NCBI GenBank assembly: GCA_900549415.1
Contig: URNX01000005.1
Span: 1-64,000, forward strand
From: an uncultured bacterium
GTDB lineage: Bacteria; Verrucomicrobiota; Lentisphaeria; Victivallales; UBA1829
Direction: 5' to 3'
DNA: 64,000 nucleotides
Made by a program: the position numbers and the translations under genes
In this document: positions 31,266 through 38,782 of the stretch, one piece after another
Numbering within the stretch: the first letter of the stretch is position 1
How the letters are laid out: every line of letters begins with the position of its first letter
The notes under the pieces: generated by a model
The model's database searches: none
What the model saw: only the letters and a program-made list of their open reading frames with translations
Told to the model about the DNA's origin: nothing

Positions 31266-31277
31266 GAAAAAAGACAA
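31249..31277 (-). promoter_or_regulatory. Promoter of the AraC gene at 30362-31189
   Basis: On the minus strand TTGTCT (31272-31277), 17 bp, TATATT (31249-31254). A TTGTC-TTTT-GACAA dyad (31237-31250) touches its -10. Confidence 0.68.
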
Positions 31278-31307
31278 ACACGGAATCCAGCAAAAAGGAA
31301 AAATTTC

Positions 31308-32162
31308 ATGAACAGAAAAGAAGAAGTGCGTCGTCTGCTTTCACTCTCAACCGAAGAACTGATCGCGGAGTCCAAAGGTCAACTCAAAGTCACGGAAACC
31401 CTCGATGAACTCTACGAGTATCTCGCCGAAGAGATGGTCGCCGAGTTCCGAAAGGCGGCAAAGGGCGCGAGAATCATCAACTTCATCATGCCGGTCGGTC
31501 CCACTCAGCCGTACCGCATCATGGCGGAAAAAATCAACCGCGAAAGCGTCTCGCTCAAAAATGTCCGCTTCTTCTTCATGGATGAATATGTGGATGATGA
31601 GCGCGACGAACTGATTCCGATCACCAGCCCGCTGAGCTTCCGCGGTCAGATCGGCGGCCTCTTCTTCGACCGCGTCCGACCGGAGCTGCTCATGCCGGAA
31701 GAGCAGATCATCTTTCCGCAGCCGCAGATTCTTCAGGACCTCCCGAAGATGATCGAAGACGCGGGCGGAATCGAAGTCTGCTTCGGCGGAATCGGCATTC
31801 ACGGACACGTCGCCTTCAACGAGCCGGGCCCCGGCGTGGCGGAATCCGATCCGCGCATCCTCGAAATCAACGAATTCACGCGCACGATCGACTCCACTCG
31901 CCATAAGGGCGTCGGCGGAAACCTCGAAAACTTCCCGCGCCGCGCAATCACGCTCGGCATGAGACAGTGTCTCGGAGCGCGCCGGATGCTCCTCATGACC
32001 CGAAACGAATCCACTGAATTCCTCTGGGCAAACACGATTCTGCGCATCGCCGCCGCCGGACAGCCCGGCGACGACTACCCGGTCACCTACTGCCGCCGTC
32101 ATTCCAACTGCGTCATCGCGACCGACCGCGCCACCGCGGCAGCCCCGAAATTCAACATCTGA
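31308..32162 (+). CDS. Glucosamine-6-phosphate deaminase-like (NagB/6PGL fold) protein with altered active site
   Basis: The 284-residue protein resembles NagB, which converts glucosamine 6-phosphate to fructose 6-phosphate and ammonia. It keeps the MDEY motif (91-94; Asp92 matches NagB Asp72), and GHVAFNEPG with His167 and Glu172 matching NagB His143 and Glu148. However, the residue matching catalytic Asp141 is His165 (GGIGIHGH instead of GxGxDGH), read directly from codon CAC. This makes ordinary deaminase activity doubtful. It heads an operon with an amidohydrolase and a Gfo/Idh/MocA enzyme. It may act on a related sugar phosphate or have a new reaction. Confidence 0.8.
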   Translation: MNRKEEVRRLLSLSTEELIAESKGQLKVTETLDELYEYLAEEMVAEFRKAAKGARIINFIMPVGPTQPYRIMAEKINRESVSLKNVRFFFMDEYVDDERDELIPITSPLSFRGQIGGLFFDRVRPELLMPEEQIIFPQPQILQDLPKMIEDAGGIEVCFGGIGIHGHVAFNEPGPGVAESDPRILEINEFTRTIDSTRHKGVGGNLENFPRRAITLGMRQCLGARRMLLMTRNESTEFLWANTILRIAAAGQPGDDYPVTYCRRHSNCVIATDRATAAAPKFNI

Positions 32163-32173
32163 CGGGGTCTGTC

Positions 32174-33016
32174 ATGAAATGCATCGACGCCCATGCGCAT
32201 CTGGTCCACAATCACAAAGGGTTTCACGAACTCGCCGACTCCGGCGCGTTCGATGAAATCTGGCTCATGGATCTCTGCGGATACAACCTCGGCGGCATCC
32301 AGGTCGCGGAGACAAGCGAAATCCTCGACGCCGTGAAAGCGCATCCGGGCGTCGTCTTCGCTTTCGGACATCTTGACTTCTCCGGAGAAGTCGACCGAAT
32401 CGACCGCCTGCGCGAACTGGGTTTCATCGGTCTGAAGCCCTACAAACCCGACACGAACTGGAACGACGAAAAGTTCTATCCTTACTATGAACGCGCGGAA
32501 CAGCTCGGAATGCCGATCCTCTTTCATACAGGCATGGCGGTCGCCGCGGGAGCATGGCGCAAAACCCGCGCCCCCGGGCGAGGCTACGGTCCCGACGGAA
32601 TGCGTCCCGCGTATCTCGCCGGCGTCAGCGAAGCCTTCCCCCGACTGAAAATCATCGGCGGTCACCTCGGCTACCCGTGGATGGAGGAGACTTTCCACAA
32701 TCTCTACTACTGCCCGAACATCGTCCATGACGTCAGCGGATACCGCAACGCCATCCCTGAGCTTCTCGCAAACCTCGACCGAATGACGCACGACGGTTCC
32801 GGACGCTTCTTCAACCAGAAACTCCTTTTCGCAACCGACCAGTTCTACGGTCTTCCGGAAGAGAACGGACGCGCTCTGAAACTCAAACAGTTCTGGTCCC
32901 TTCTCTTTGAACTCATCGGCTCCGTCTACTACCGGTGGGGTTCCCCCGCTGAAACGGAAAAATTCTTCTACAAAAACGCACACGAATTCCGGCTCGGAAT
33001 TCAAGGAGGCTACTGA
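32174..33016 (+). CDS. Amidohydrolase-superfamily (amidohydrolase 2 type) protein
   Basis: The 280-residue TIM-barrel protein opens with CIDAHAHL, the H-x-H metal-binding motif (His7, His9), and also has GLKPY, LFHTG, GGHLGYPW and a late Asp in FATDQF, which together give the usual metal and catalytic ligands of the amidohydrolase superfamily. Members hydrolyse or decarboxylate small ring compounds and lactones, in the cytoplasm. It lies between the NagB-like and Gfo/Idh/MocA genes with 11 bp and 1 bp gaps, so it is probably part of one pathway, for example opening a sugar lactone formed by the oxidoreductase. The actual substrate is unknown. Confidence 0.83.
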   Translation: MKCIDAHAHLVHNHKGFHELADSGAFDEIWLMDLCGYNLGGIQVAETSEILDAVKAHPGVVFAFGHLDFSGEVDRIDRLRELGFIGLKPYKPDTNWNDEKFYPYYERAEQLGMPILFHTGMAVAAGAWRKTRAPGRGYGPDGMRPAYLAGVSEAFPRLKIIGGHLGYPWMEETFHNLYYCPNIVHDVSGYRNAIPELLANLDRMTHDGSGRFFNQKLLFATDQFYGLPEENGRALKLKQFWSLLFELIGSVYYRWGSPAETEKFFYKNAHEFRLGIQGGY

Positions 33017-33017
33017 C

Positions 33018-34199
33018 ATGAACATGAAAATCAAGGCGGGACTCATCGGATGCGATCTTTCTCTGCGCGCCGGCATGATCTTCCGCAACCGCACGCCCGG
33101 ACAATTCGAATTCGTCGCGATCTGCGACCGCGATCCCGAAATGCTCCGCCGCTTTCACGAACAGCTCCCCGCAGAAAAATGCCGCGACTATTCCGATTAC
33201 CGCGATCTTCTCCGCGACCCCGAAGTCAACACGGTATTCATCATGGTCCGCGATCAGTATCATGAAGAAATGGCCGTCGCCGCCCTCAACGAGGGAAAAA
33301 CCGTCTTCCTTGAAAAACCGATGGCAATCTCCATCGAAGGCTGCGACAATATCCTCCGCGCCGCATACGAATCCGGTTCAAAGCTCTTTCTCGGACACAA
33401 CATGCGCTACGCGCCATCCATACGGAAAATGAAGGAAATCATCGACTCCGGCATCATCGGAGACATCCAATGCGTCTGGGTGCGCCATTTCATCAACTAC
33501 GGCAGCTGCTACTTCCGCCACTTCTGCGCGGAGCGGGAAACCTGCAACGGTCTCCTCCTCCAGAAAGGCGCACATGACATCGACGTCATCCACTGGCTGG
33601 CCGGCGGATACACGGCTCGCGTAACCGGAATGGGACGCCTCTCGGTCTACAACCGCACGAAAAAACGTCTCGCACCGGGGGAAAAGCCCGACCGGAAGAT
33701 CTCCTTCTCTCAGGAATGCTGGCCGCCCCTGGATGTGACCGGACTCGCCCCGCACATCGACGTCGAAGACCACAGCATGATGCTCATGCAGCTCGACAAC
33801 GGCGTCCAGGCTTCCTATGAACAGTGCATGTACGCTCCGGATTCCGAACGCAACTACACCTTCATCGGAACGCACGGACGCGTCGAAAACATCGGCGATT
33901 TCGGCAATTGCCAGATCCATGTCTGGACCACGCGCGGAAACCGCCGCGAACCCGATATCGTCTACAATCTCAAAGGCGGACGCGAAGAGCACGGAGGAGC
34001 CGACAGCCGCCTTCTCAACGCCTTCCGGCAGTTCGCGGCAAACGATGTCATTCCGGAAATTTCTCCGGTCGCCGCCAGGAATGCGGTCGCCGCCGGATGC
34101 CTTGCTCATCTCTCGATGCGGAACGGCAACATCCCGCAGGAAATCCCTCCCCTCCCGGAGGAATTGCTGCGCTATTTTGAAAACGGACAGAAACGCTGA
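33018..34199 (+). CDS. Gfo/Idh/MocA-family oxidoreductase
   Basis: The 393-residue protein has the N-terminal nucleotide-binding strand (AGLIGCDLSLRAG, where Asp replaces the second glycine of the usual G-x-G-x-x-G), the EKPMAIS motif near residue 96 and a C-terminal dimerisation domain with KGAHDIDVIHWLAGG. AAGGAGG eight bases before the ATG at 33018 gives a strong start, and the gene begins one base after the amidohydrolase stop. It likely oxidises a sugar or amino sugar processed by its two operon partners. Its stop at 34199 touches the stop of the convergent AraC gene with no intervening base. Confidence 0.88.
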   Translation: MNMKIKAGLIGCDLSLRAGMIFRNRTPGQFEFVAICDRDPEMLRRFHEQLPAEKCRDYSDYRDLLRDPEVNTVFIMVRDQYHEEMAVAALNEGKTVFLEKPMAISIEGCDNILRAAYESGSKLFLGHNMRYAPSIRKMKEIIDSGIIGDIQCVWVRHFINYGSCYFRHFCAERETCNGLLLQKGAHDIDVIHWLAGGYTARVTGMGRLSVYNRTKKRLAPGEKPDRKISFSQECWPPLDVTGLAPHIDVEDHSMMLMQLDNGVQASYEQCMYAPDSERNYTFIGTHGRVENIGDFGNCQIHVWTTRGNRREPDIVYNLKGGREEHGGADSRLLNAFRQFAANDVIPEISPVAARNAVAAGCLAHLSMRNGNIPQEIPPLPEELLRYFENGQKR

Positions 34200-34979
34200 T
34201 CAAACCGGCGGCTCTCTCCGCCGGTCCCAGTTCGCGGGAGAACGCCCGCGCAGCCGCTTGTAGAAATGACTCATGGAGTAGATGTCGGGAAAGCGGGTCG
34301 CGCGGGCGATCTCTCCGATCGAGAGCATGGAATACTCCAGATAGCTCTCGATCAGTTCCGTCAGCAGACGGTCGATATAGCGCTTGGCCGAGCGATCCGG
34401 CAAGCCGGCCTTCGCACACTCTCCGGCAAAACGGTATTTCAGCTGGGACACCGTCAGATTAAGCTCCTCCGCGGCGACGCACACGTTCAGTTCGCGTCCG
34501 CGGGAATGGACGAGATCACGGAGCCGGGAGAGCAGCGGTGTTTCGTCCGCGGATTCCGGTGATGCCGCAGAGGTGCAGTCGAGAATGTTCATCAGCAGAT
34601 ATTCGAGCAGCCGGTTCCGTTCCAGCACGGGAAGCGGCGCGGCGATAAGACGCTCCGCCTCACCCCCGAGCCACCGGAAGAAAGGCAGTTCGCCGGAATA
34701 CAGCAGAATATCTCCTTCCGGATTTCCTCCGGAAAAAGTGAACTTGAATGAACAGGTCTCCGTCCCCTCCCCGATGCGGGCGAAGCGGTGCGGAACAAGC
34801 GGCGGAATCAGGACGAACATTCCGTTTTTGAGTTCGACAGGCGCATCGTTCCGGTCGAACACGCGGGTTCCTCCGCCTCTGACAATGTATTCCATCTGCC
34901 AGTACGGATGCGTATGCACCTTGTCGACGAGCGGACGGTTCAAATCATGCGACCAGAACTTCAAGACCGGTTTTTCCAT
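34200..34979 (-). CDS. AraC-family transcriptional regulator
   Basis: This 259-residue regulator has an N-terminal cupin sensor with VHTHPYWQMEYIVRGGG (about residues 21-37; the H-x-H and following strand are typical sugar- or metal-binding cupin features) and a C-terminal AraC DNA-binding domain (about 150-255; GEIARATRFPDIYSMSHFY). The start at 34979 has GGAGG five bases upstream; a longer in-frame start at 35003 is less likely. Its stop abuts that of the convergent Gfo/Idh/MocA gene. It may control the 31308-34199 operon together with the AraC gene at 30362, or genes outside the window. Confidence 0.88.
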   Translation of the reverse strand: MEKPVLKFWSHDLNRPLVDKVHTHPYWQMEYIVRGGGTRVFDRNDAPVELKNGMFVLIPPLVPHRFARIGEGTETCSFKFTFSGGNPEGDILLYSGELPFFRWLGGEAERLIAAPLPVLERNRLLEYLLMNILDCTSAASPESADETPLLSRLRDLVHSRGRELNVCVAAEELNLTVSQLKYRFAGECAKAGLPDRSAKRYIDRLLTELIESYLEYSMLSIGEIARATRFPDIYSMSHFYKRLRGRSPANWDRRREPPV

Positions 34980-35031
34980 TTTTCCTCCGTGTTTCGGAAA
35001 CAATACACGATGCGGCGAGGAAAATCAAGGG

Positions 35032-35367
35032 TCAGGATTTCTTTTCGCGGGAAGATTTTCCGAATGCCGCCGCGATCATCGTGATCGCCTCGAGCTGTTC
35101 CTCGGCCGACAGATTGGCGAACAGCTTCAGAAGCTGCTTTTCCATGAGGGAACGCGGTTCAGACTCGATGTCTCCGAAAAAATCAACGGAGAGCTCCGGA
35201 AACAGTTTGAACAGAGTGCTCAAGTTCATATTTCCAATGGCATATCTTCCGTTGAGATAATCGGAGATCGTACTCTGCGGCACGCCTGTTTTCCGGGCAA
35301 GCGCCCCCTGAGTTCCGGCTTTGGCAACCGCTTCGCGGATTGCATAGCGAATATCGTTTTCCGTCAT
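35032..35367 (-). CDS. XRE-type helix-turn-helix regulator
   Basis: The 111-residue protein has an XRE-like HTH near the N-terminus (GALARKTGVPQSTISDYLNG, about residues 22-41) and a helical C-terminal half with LSAEEQLEAITMIA. It is small and resembles phage-type or chromosomally encoded repressors. It is divergent from a second, even smaller HTH gene at 35516, and a dyad (TTTTAATA/TATTAAAA, 35382-35403) overlaps its probable -10, suggesting autorepression. It marks the left edge of an AT-richer island to 38051. Targets are unknown. Confidence 0.85.
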   Translation of the reverse strand: MTENDIRYAIREAVAKAGTQGALARKTGVPQSTISDYLNGRYAIGNMNLSTLFKLFPELSVDFFGDIESEPRSLMEKQLLKLFANLSAEEQLEAITMIAAAFGKSSREKKS

Positions 35368-35381
35368 AATCGGCTTTCTGG

Positions 35382-35403
35382 TTTTAATACTTCCTTATTA
35401 AAA
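35382..35403. promoter_or_regulatory. Dyad operator candidate for the XRE gene
   Basis: TTTTAATA (35382-35389) and TATTAAAA (35396-35403) are perfect 8-bp arms around 6 bp, 14 bp from the XRE start codon and overlapping the probable -10 at 35400-35405. Confidence 0.55.
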
Positions 35404-35427
35404 TAGTTTCTCAAGCTGTTTTTGCAA
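35400..35427 (-). promoter_or_regulatory. Promoter of the XRE gene
   Basis: On the minus strand TTGCAA (35422-35427), 16 bp, TATTTT (35400-35405). Confidence 0.5.
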
Positions 35428-35456
35428 ATTTTTTCTGAAAAAATATCGTTCCACAC

Positions 35457-35484
35457 TTGATTTTACGTAATATACGATTAAATT
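35457..35484 (+). promoter_or_regulatory. Promoter of the small HTH gene and island operon
   Basis: TTGATT (35457-35462), 16 bp, TAAATT (35479-35484), with the 19-bp palindrome at 35473-35491 covering the -10. Confidence 0.58.
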
Positions 35485-35491
35485 AATCGTA
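35473..35491. promoter_or_regulatory. Perfect 19-bp palindromic operator candidate
   Basis: TACGATTAA-A-TTAATCGTA is a perfect dyad that covers the -10 of the small HTH gene promoter. It is a likely binding site for one of the two flanking HTH proteins. Confidence 0.65.
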
Positions 35492-35515
35492 ATACAGAAT
35501 AAAAGGCAATGAATT

Positions 35516-35731
35516 ATGAGCAAGTTGAAAGAGCTTCGGGAAGCGCATGGGCTGAAACTTCGGGACATTGCAAAGATTTTGAAGATTTGTCCCGGAACGG
35601 TTGGGCGCATGGAGAAACTTGGCATAAAGAAACCGGAAACCGCTGTTCATTATGCAAAAGCGTTTCCGGGGCATTCCTGGATTGAGTTATTGGAAAAACC
35701 AGAAGAAAAAGAACAACAACTAAAGAAATAA
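35516..35731 (+). CDS. Small helix-turn-helix protein
   Basis: The 71-residue protein has a helix-turn-helix pattern (LRDIAKILKICPGTVGRME, about residues 15-33) and a short acidic/basic tail (EKPEEKEQQLKK). AAAAGG lies upstream of the ATG. It may be a Cro-like partner of the divergent XRE protein, with the palindrome at 35473-35491 as a probable operator. The next gene starts 2 bp after its stop, so it opens a plus-strand operon of AT-rich genes of unknown function. Confidence 0.75.
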   Translation: MSKLKELREAHGLKLRDIAKILKICPGTVGRMEKLGIKKPETAVHYAKAFPGHSWIELLEKPEEKEQQLKK

Positions 35732-35733
35732 AT

Positions 35734-36135
35734 ATGGCTAGAACGTATGTAACAACGAACATTGATCAGCCAAATGAAGATTGGCGAAAAGTCAAATGGT
35801 GGTACCGGATTGTTTCCTTTATTTTCTCTCTGGCGGCAACATTTCAAACAATCACAAGTGTGGAATTGAAGGATGGTGATGAGCTGTATGTATGTGTGAC
35901 ATTCCCACTTGCATTATTCATCGGATACAAAACCGGAGTCAAGGGAGGATGTATCGGGAATAGAATCCGTCTTGCCATTCATCCGAAATCAATCCGAATG
36001 AACAACCCGACAACAGATGATCTGATTCAAACGAAAATACATTGGCTTTTCCACCATGCATTCCTCGGAATTGCAATTGGTTCCATCTGTGGAAGCATAC
36101 TCACCGTTTCTCTGATAGAATACTTCTTCAAATAA
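35734..36135 (+). CDS. Membrane protein of unknown function
   Basis: The 133-residue protein has two or three hydrophobic segments (about residues 24-42, 52-66 and 107-130) separated by a basic loop with IHPKSIRMNN, and no recognised catalytic motif. It begins 2 bp after the small HTH gene and is followed after 21 bp by a DUF4230-like gene. Its codon use is AT-rich like the rest of the island. I do not recognise the family. It could be an inner-membrane partner of the two following proteins, which also carry N-terminal membrane segments. Confidence 0.65.
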   Translation: MARTYVTTNIDQPNEDWRKVKWWYRIVSFIFSLAATFQTITSVELKDGDELYVCVTFPLALFIGYKTGVKGGCIGNRIRLAIHPKSIRMNNPTTDDLIQTKIHWLFHHAFLGIAIGSICGSILTVSLIEYFFK

Positions 36136-36156
36136 AAGTTAAGAAAGGCTGAAATC

Positions 36157-36828
36157 ATGAAGAAAATATGCATTGCAAGTATTTGCCTCCTTCTTGCATG
36201 GCTCATTTTATCTCCCGGGGACGATGAAAAACATGCGAAACATACAGCATCTTTGATCGGACGCCTTGATGTCGTAAAAATCATTGCCGTAAAATGCACC
36301 ATTGAGAAAGGCTGGACAACAGATCTTCTTGTGAAAGCTCAGGGAGAAGCGGATATCGGAGTTGATCTGACAAAGGCTAAAATACAAATCAAAGATAACA
36401 CGGTTTATTTACAAATACCGGAACCCGACGGTTATTTTCCAAAATTAAACGAAAGCAATACGCAAATAATTTCTACGCACCGCATCGCTGGAGATGCTTT
36501 GAGAATGCCTGAACAGGAGATCTCTGCAAAACAGCCCGAACAGAAAAATCCGGAAGAAGGCAAGCTAAAAAAACTTTGGGAATGGACAAAAACGAAAGCG
36601 CATGACGCAAAAATAGCAGCAAAACAAGTTTCGGCAACCCAAATTCAAAAGAATGAACGCGAGTTATTTGATAAGGCCAAAGAACGAATTCAGGGAGAAA
36701 TGCGCGAACTTGCCGAAAGAAACAGCAATATGGCAAAGCAGCCTATTCAAAATGTGCTCACTGCATTTTATAAAAATGCAGGCTATAAAGATGTCGTCAT
36801 CTCTTGGCAACCTGCTTTGAAGAAATAA
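36157..36828 (+). CDS. DUF4230-like membrane-anchored protein
   Basis: The 223-residue protein has an N-terminal signal-anchor (about residues 4-20), a segment EADIGVDLTKAKIQIKDNTV followed by LQIPEPDGYF and a late AKERIQGEMRELAERN helix ending in a VVISWQP strand. This order (a G-V-D-L strand pair, a proline-containing strand, a long Ala/Arg helix and a final hydrophobic strand) fits the DUF4230 family, whose function is unknown. AAAGG precedes the ATG. A second protein with the same plan follows after 20 bp, which suggests a divergent tandem duplication. Confidence 0.6.
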   Translation: MKKICIASICLLLAWLILSPGDDEKHAKHTASLIGRLDVVKIIAVKCTIEKGWTTDLLVKAQGEADIGVDLTKAKIQIKDNTVYLQIPEPDGYFPKLNESNTQIISTHRIAGDALRMPEQEISAKQPEQKNPEEGKLKKLWEWTKTKAHDAKIAAKQVSATQIQKNERELFDKAKERIQGEMRELAERNSNMAKQPIQNVLTAFYKNAGYKDVVISWQPALKK

Positions 36829-36848
36829 CAAGCCTTGGAGATTTTAGA

Positions 36849-37628
36849 ATGGATATGCAAGGACAGAACACCCAGCCGAAAGAAACAACAAAGCATTCAC
36901 AATCTGAAGAAAAAGCGAATCAGCACAATGAAGCAAAAAAGAAACGCATATTAAGCCCTGTTTTGAAACTTATCGGGTTAGGAACTGAAGCAACAGCTAC
37001 AGCATTCTTTGCAATGCTTCTTCCGTTCCTGCTTCCCGCTCTACTTGGTCTGGGAGTTTTAGGCGGTCTGTCCGTGGCAATCAAAGCACTCTGGCCTAAA
37101 TCGATCCAACCAGAAATGGCAATCAGTCAAATCAGAGAAATTAAAGAATTTAAAGTCCTCAAACTTTGTCTTGAAGATGTGGTTACACAAAACTATCAAG
37201 ACAGAGAATTCCAGTTTGTCGCTCGCGGAGATGCCGTTTACGGTGTTGAATTCGACAAAATCACCTGTACTGTAAAAGAAGAGAACAAAGAAAAAATTCT
37301 CATTGTAGAAGTTCCTTATCCCAAGCTTCTCAACAGCCGGATCAACTACGATAATGAAGAACGGCAGGGCAAAGGAATCGAAAACTGGAAATACGATAAT
37401 AAAAATCTTCCTGACAAGGTTGCCCTGAAACTCACAAACGAACGCGGCATCAAAGCGGAAGCGGCTATTCGAAATCTGGCACTGAAAGCGGATTTTCAGA
37501 TGCTCGCAAGAAAACAGACAATGGAACTTCTCAAAAGTTTGTTCAAAGGAGCAAAGCAGAAAGTTATTTTCCAATGGCAAAAGGAAAATATGGATTCGAA
37601 ACCCTTCAACGTGCCTGAGAACAAATAA
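36849..37628 (+). CDS. DUF4230-like membrane-anchored protein (second copy)
   Basis: The 259-residue protein has a charged N-terminus (1-45), a hydrophobic stretch (about residues 48-75, with LLPFLLPALLGLGVLGGL) and a C-terminal region with GDAVYGVEFDKITCTVKEEN and LIVEVPYPKLL, again similar to DUF4230. It shares its plan, but little identity, with the preceding gene. I start it at 36849, with GGAG ten bases upstream; an in-frame extension to 36804 overlaps the previous gene. The pair is probably exported to, or anchored in, the inner membrane. Function unknown. Confidence 0.6.
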   Translation: MDMQGQNTQPKETTKHSQSEEKANQHNEAKKKRILSPVLKLIGLGTEATATAFFAMLLPFLLPALLGLGVLGGLSVAIKALWPKSIQPEMAISQIREIKEFKVLKLCLEDVVTQNYQDREFQFVARGDAVYGVEFDKITCTVKEENKEKILIVEVPYPKLLNSRINYDNEERQGKGIENWKYDNKNLPDKVALKLTNERGIKAEAAIRNLALKADFQMLARKQTMELLKSLFKGAKQKVIFQWQKENMDSKPFNVPENK

Positions 37629-37658
37629 TAGACGCCAGCCAAACCCGATGGAGAAATT

Positions 37659-38051
37659 ATGGAAAACGAAACAACAAAGGGTTGTCCTTTCTGCGCAGAA
37701 AGAATCAATATCCGTGCGAAAAAATGCAGGTTCTGCGGAGAATTGCTGGATCCAACCGATCGCTTACTGGAAGAAGTTCATAAAGAATCACGGTTTGCTC
37801 AGGAACATTTGCCATATATCGGAACCTGACCTCTCAAGAGGTGATCCACCTATATTCTGTTAGCTCTATTTCTCGGACTTATTGGAATCCACAACTTCTA
37901 TGCGGGATACATTGGTCGAGCATTGGCACAATTGTTTACAACCCTTTTTATCGCATGGCTTGCTTACCCTTTACTCTTAGGAGTTTTTATTTGGATCCTC
38001 GTTGAAATATGTGCAGTTGAAAAAGACGGAACCGGTATGTACTTCATGTAA
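37659..38051 (+). pseudogene. Zinc-ribbon plus TM2-domain protein, interrupted by two in-frame TGA codons
   Basis: The frame from ATG 37659 starts with a double-CxxC zinc ribbon (CPFC at residues 9-12 and CRFC at 23-26) and stops at TGA 37827. The same frame, after a second TGA at 37842, continues through ILLALFLGLIGIHNFYAGY, a TM2 domain, to TAA at 38049. The whole would be one zinc-ribbon/TM2 protein of about 130 residues, a familiar fusion. Both stops would become Trp codons by single G-to-A reversal (TGG), and Trp at the second site suits the start of the membrane helix. The second half has no start codon of its own. It is probably a recent nonsense pseudogene. Confidence 0.75.
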
Positions 38052-38083
38052 TACCACTCAACCGCCAACGCCCCCTCCATCCG

Positions 38084-38117
38084 CCGCCGCTTCCCTTCGG
38101 GGACGGCGGTTTTATTT
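38084..38117 (+). terminator. Intrinsic terminator at the end of the AT-rich island
   Basis: CCGCCGCTTCCC (38084-38095), tetraloop TTCG, GGGACGGCGG (38100-38109) and TTTTATTT. It ends island transcription just before the convergent gene at 38112. Confidence 0.85.
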
Positions 38118-38771
38118 GGCGGACGGGATGAAGCCGCAGAGCTCGGCGTAATGCTGCGAAAATTCACGCTCGGCACGAAGATAACGCTTCATCGAATTCT
38201 TCGGAAGCAGACGGCGACGCTGCTCCGCTGCCTTCCCCATCGGAAGCGATATCAGATCAAAAAGCTCACTCACGCCATGAAGAAGATTCACTTCCGTGTC
38301 ACCGATCGAATCATCGACAAGACGGCTCTTCGCTATCGCAAGAGGTCCCGCAAACTGCTCTATTCCGCGCTCGTTTTTCGCCATCTCAATCGACGTCTCG
38401 GCGGAAATCTTCAGAAGCTCCAGAATCTTCCGGCAGGAAAAAAGAAGAGGCATGCACGGATCCTCCGTCTTCTTCACCGCCGCAGAAACCGGAGAATGTT
38501 CGCGGTAAATGAACGTCAGATTGTCGATCACAACATTCACAAGTGTCAGACCGATCGTGTAATATTTGAAACGCGCGGCGTCGTCAAACTTGTAAAGCTG
38601 GAGCTTGAAAAGCTCGGTCAGGGCGTTGTACGCCGTGTCGCAGCGCGCAAGACGCGCCGGCAGATTCGTGCCCGCAATCGGAACCTTCTTCACAGACGAA
38701 CCCGACTCAAACGCAGTCATAATGCCGCGCTTCACCTTCTCAAGCATTCCGGGTGATTCTTTCTCCGCCAT
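38112..38771 (-). CDS. Conserved-looking protein of unknown function, downstream of UDG
   Basis: The 219-residue protein is largely alpha-helical and has no signal peptide, membrane segment or recognised motif; a central region reads ETSIEMAKNERGIEQFAGPL and the C-terminus is QHYAELCGFIPSAK. AGGAGG precedes the ATG at 38771, which is 11 bp after the stop of the uracil-DNA glycosylase gene, so they are in one operon. I do not recognise a family. A link to DNA repair rests only on this neighbour. Confidence 0.6.
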   Translation of the reverse strand: MAEKESPGMLEKVKRGIMTAFESGSSVKKVPIAGTNLPARLARCDTAYNALTELFKLQLYKFDDAARFKYYTIGLTLVNVVIDNLTFIYREHSPVSAAVKKTEDPCMPLLFSCRKILELLKISAETSIEMAKNERGIEQFAGPLAIAKSRLVDDSIGDTEVNLLHGVSELFDLISLPMGKAAEQRRRLLPKNSMKRYLRAEREFSQHYAELCGFIPSAK

Positions 38772-38782
38772 GATGATTCCTC

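Noticed and set aside
37827..37844. UGA recoding as selenocysteine or tryptophan in the zinc-ribbon/TM2 gene
   Set aside because: Other genes end in TGA, neighbouring genes encode Trp by TGG, no SECIS-like structure of convincing size follows, and TM2 proteins are not selenoproteins. A pseudogene is simpler.
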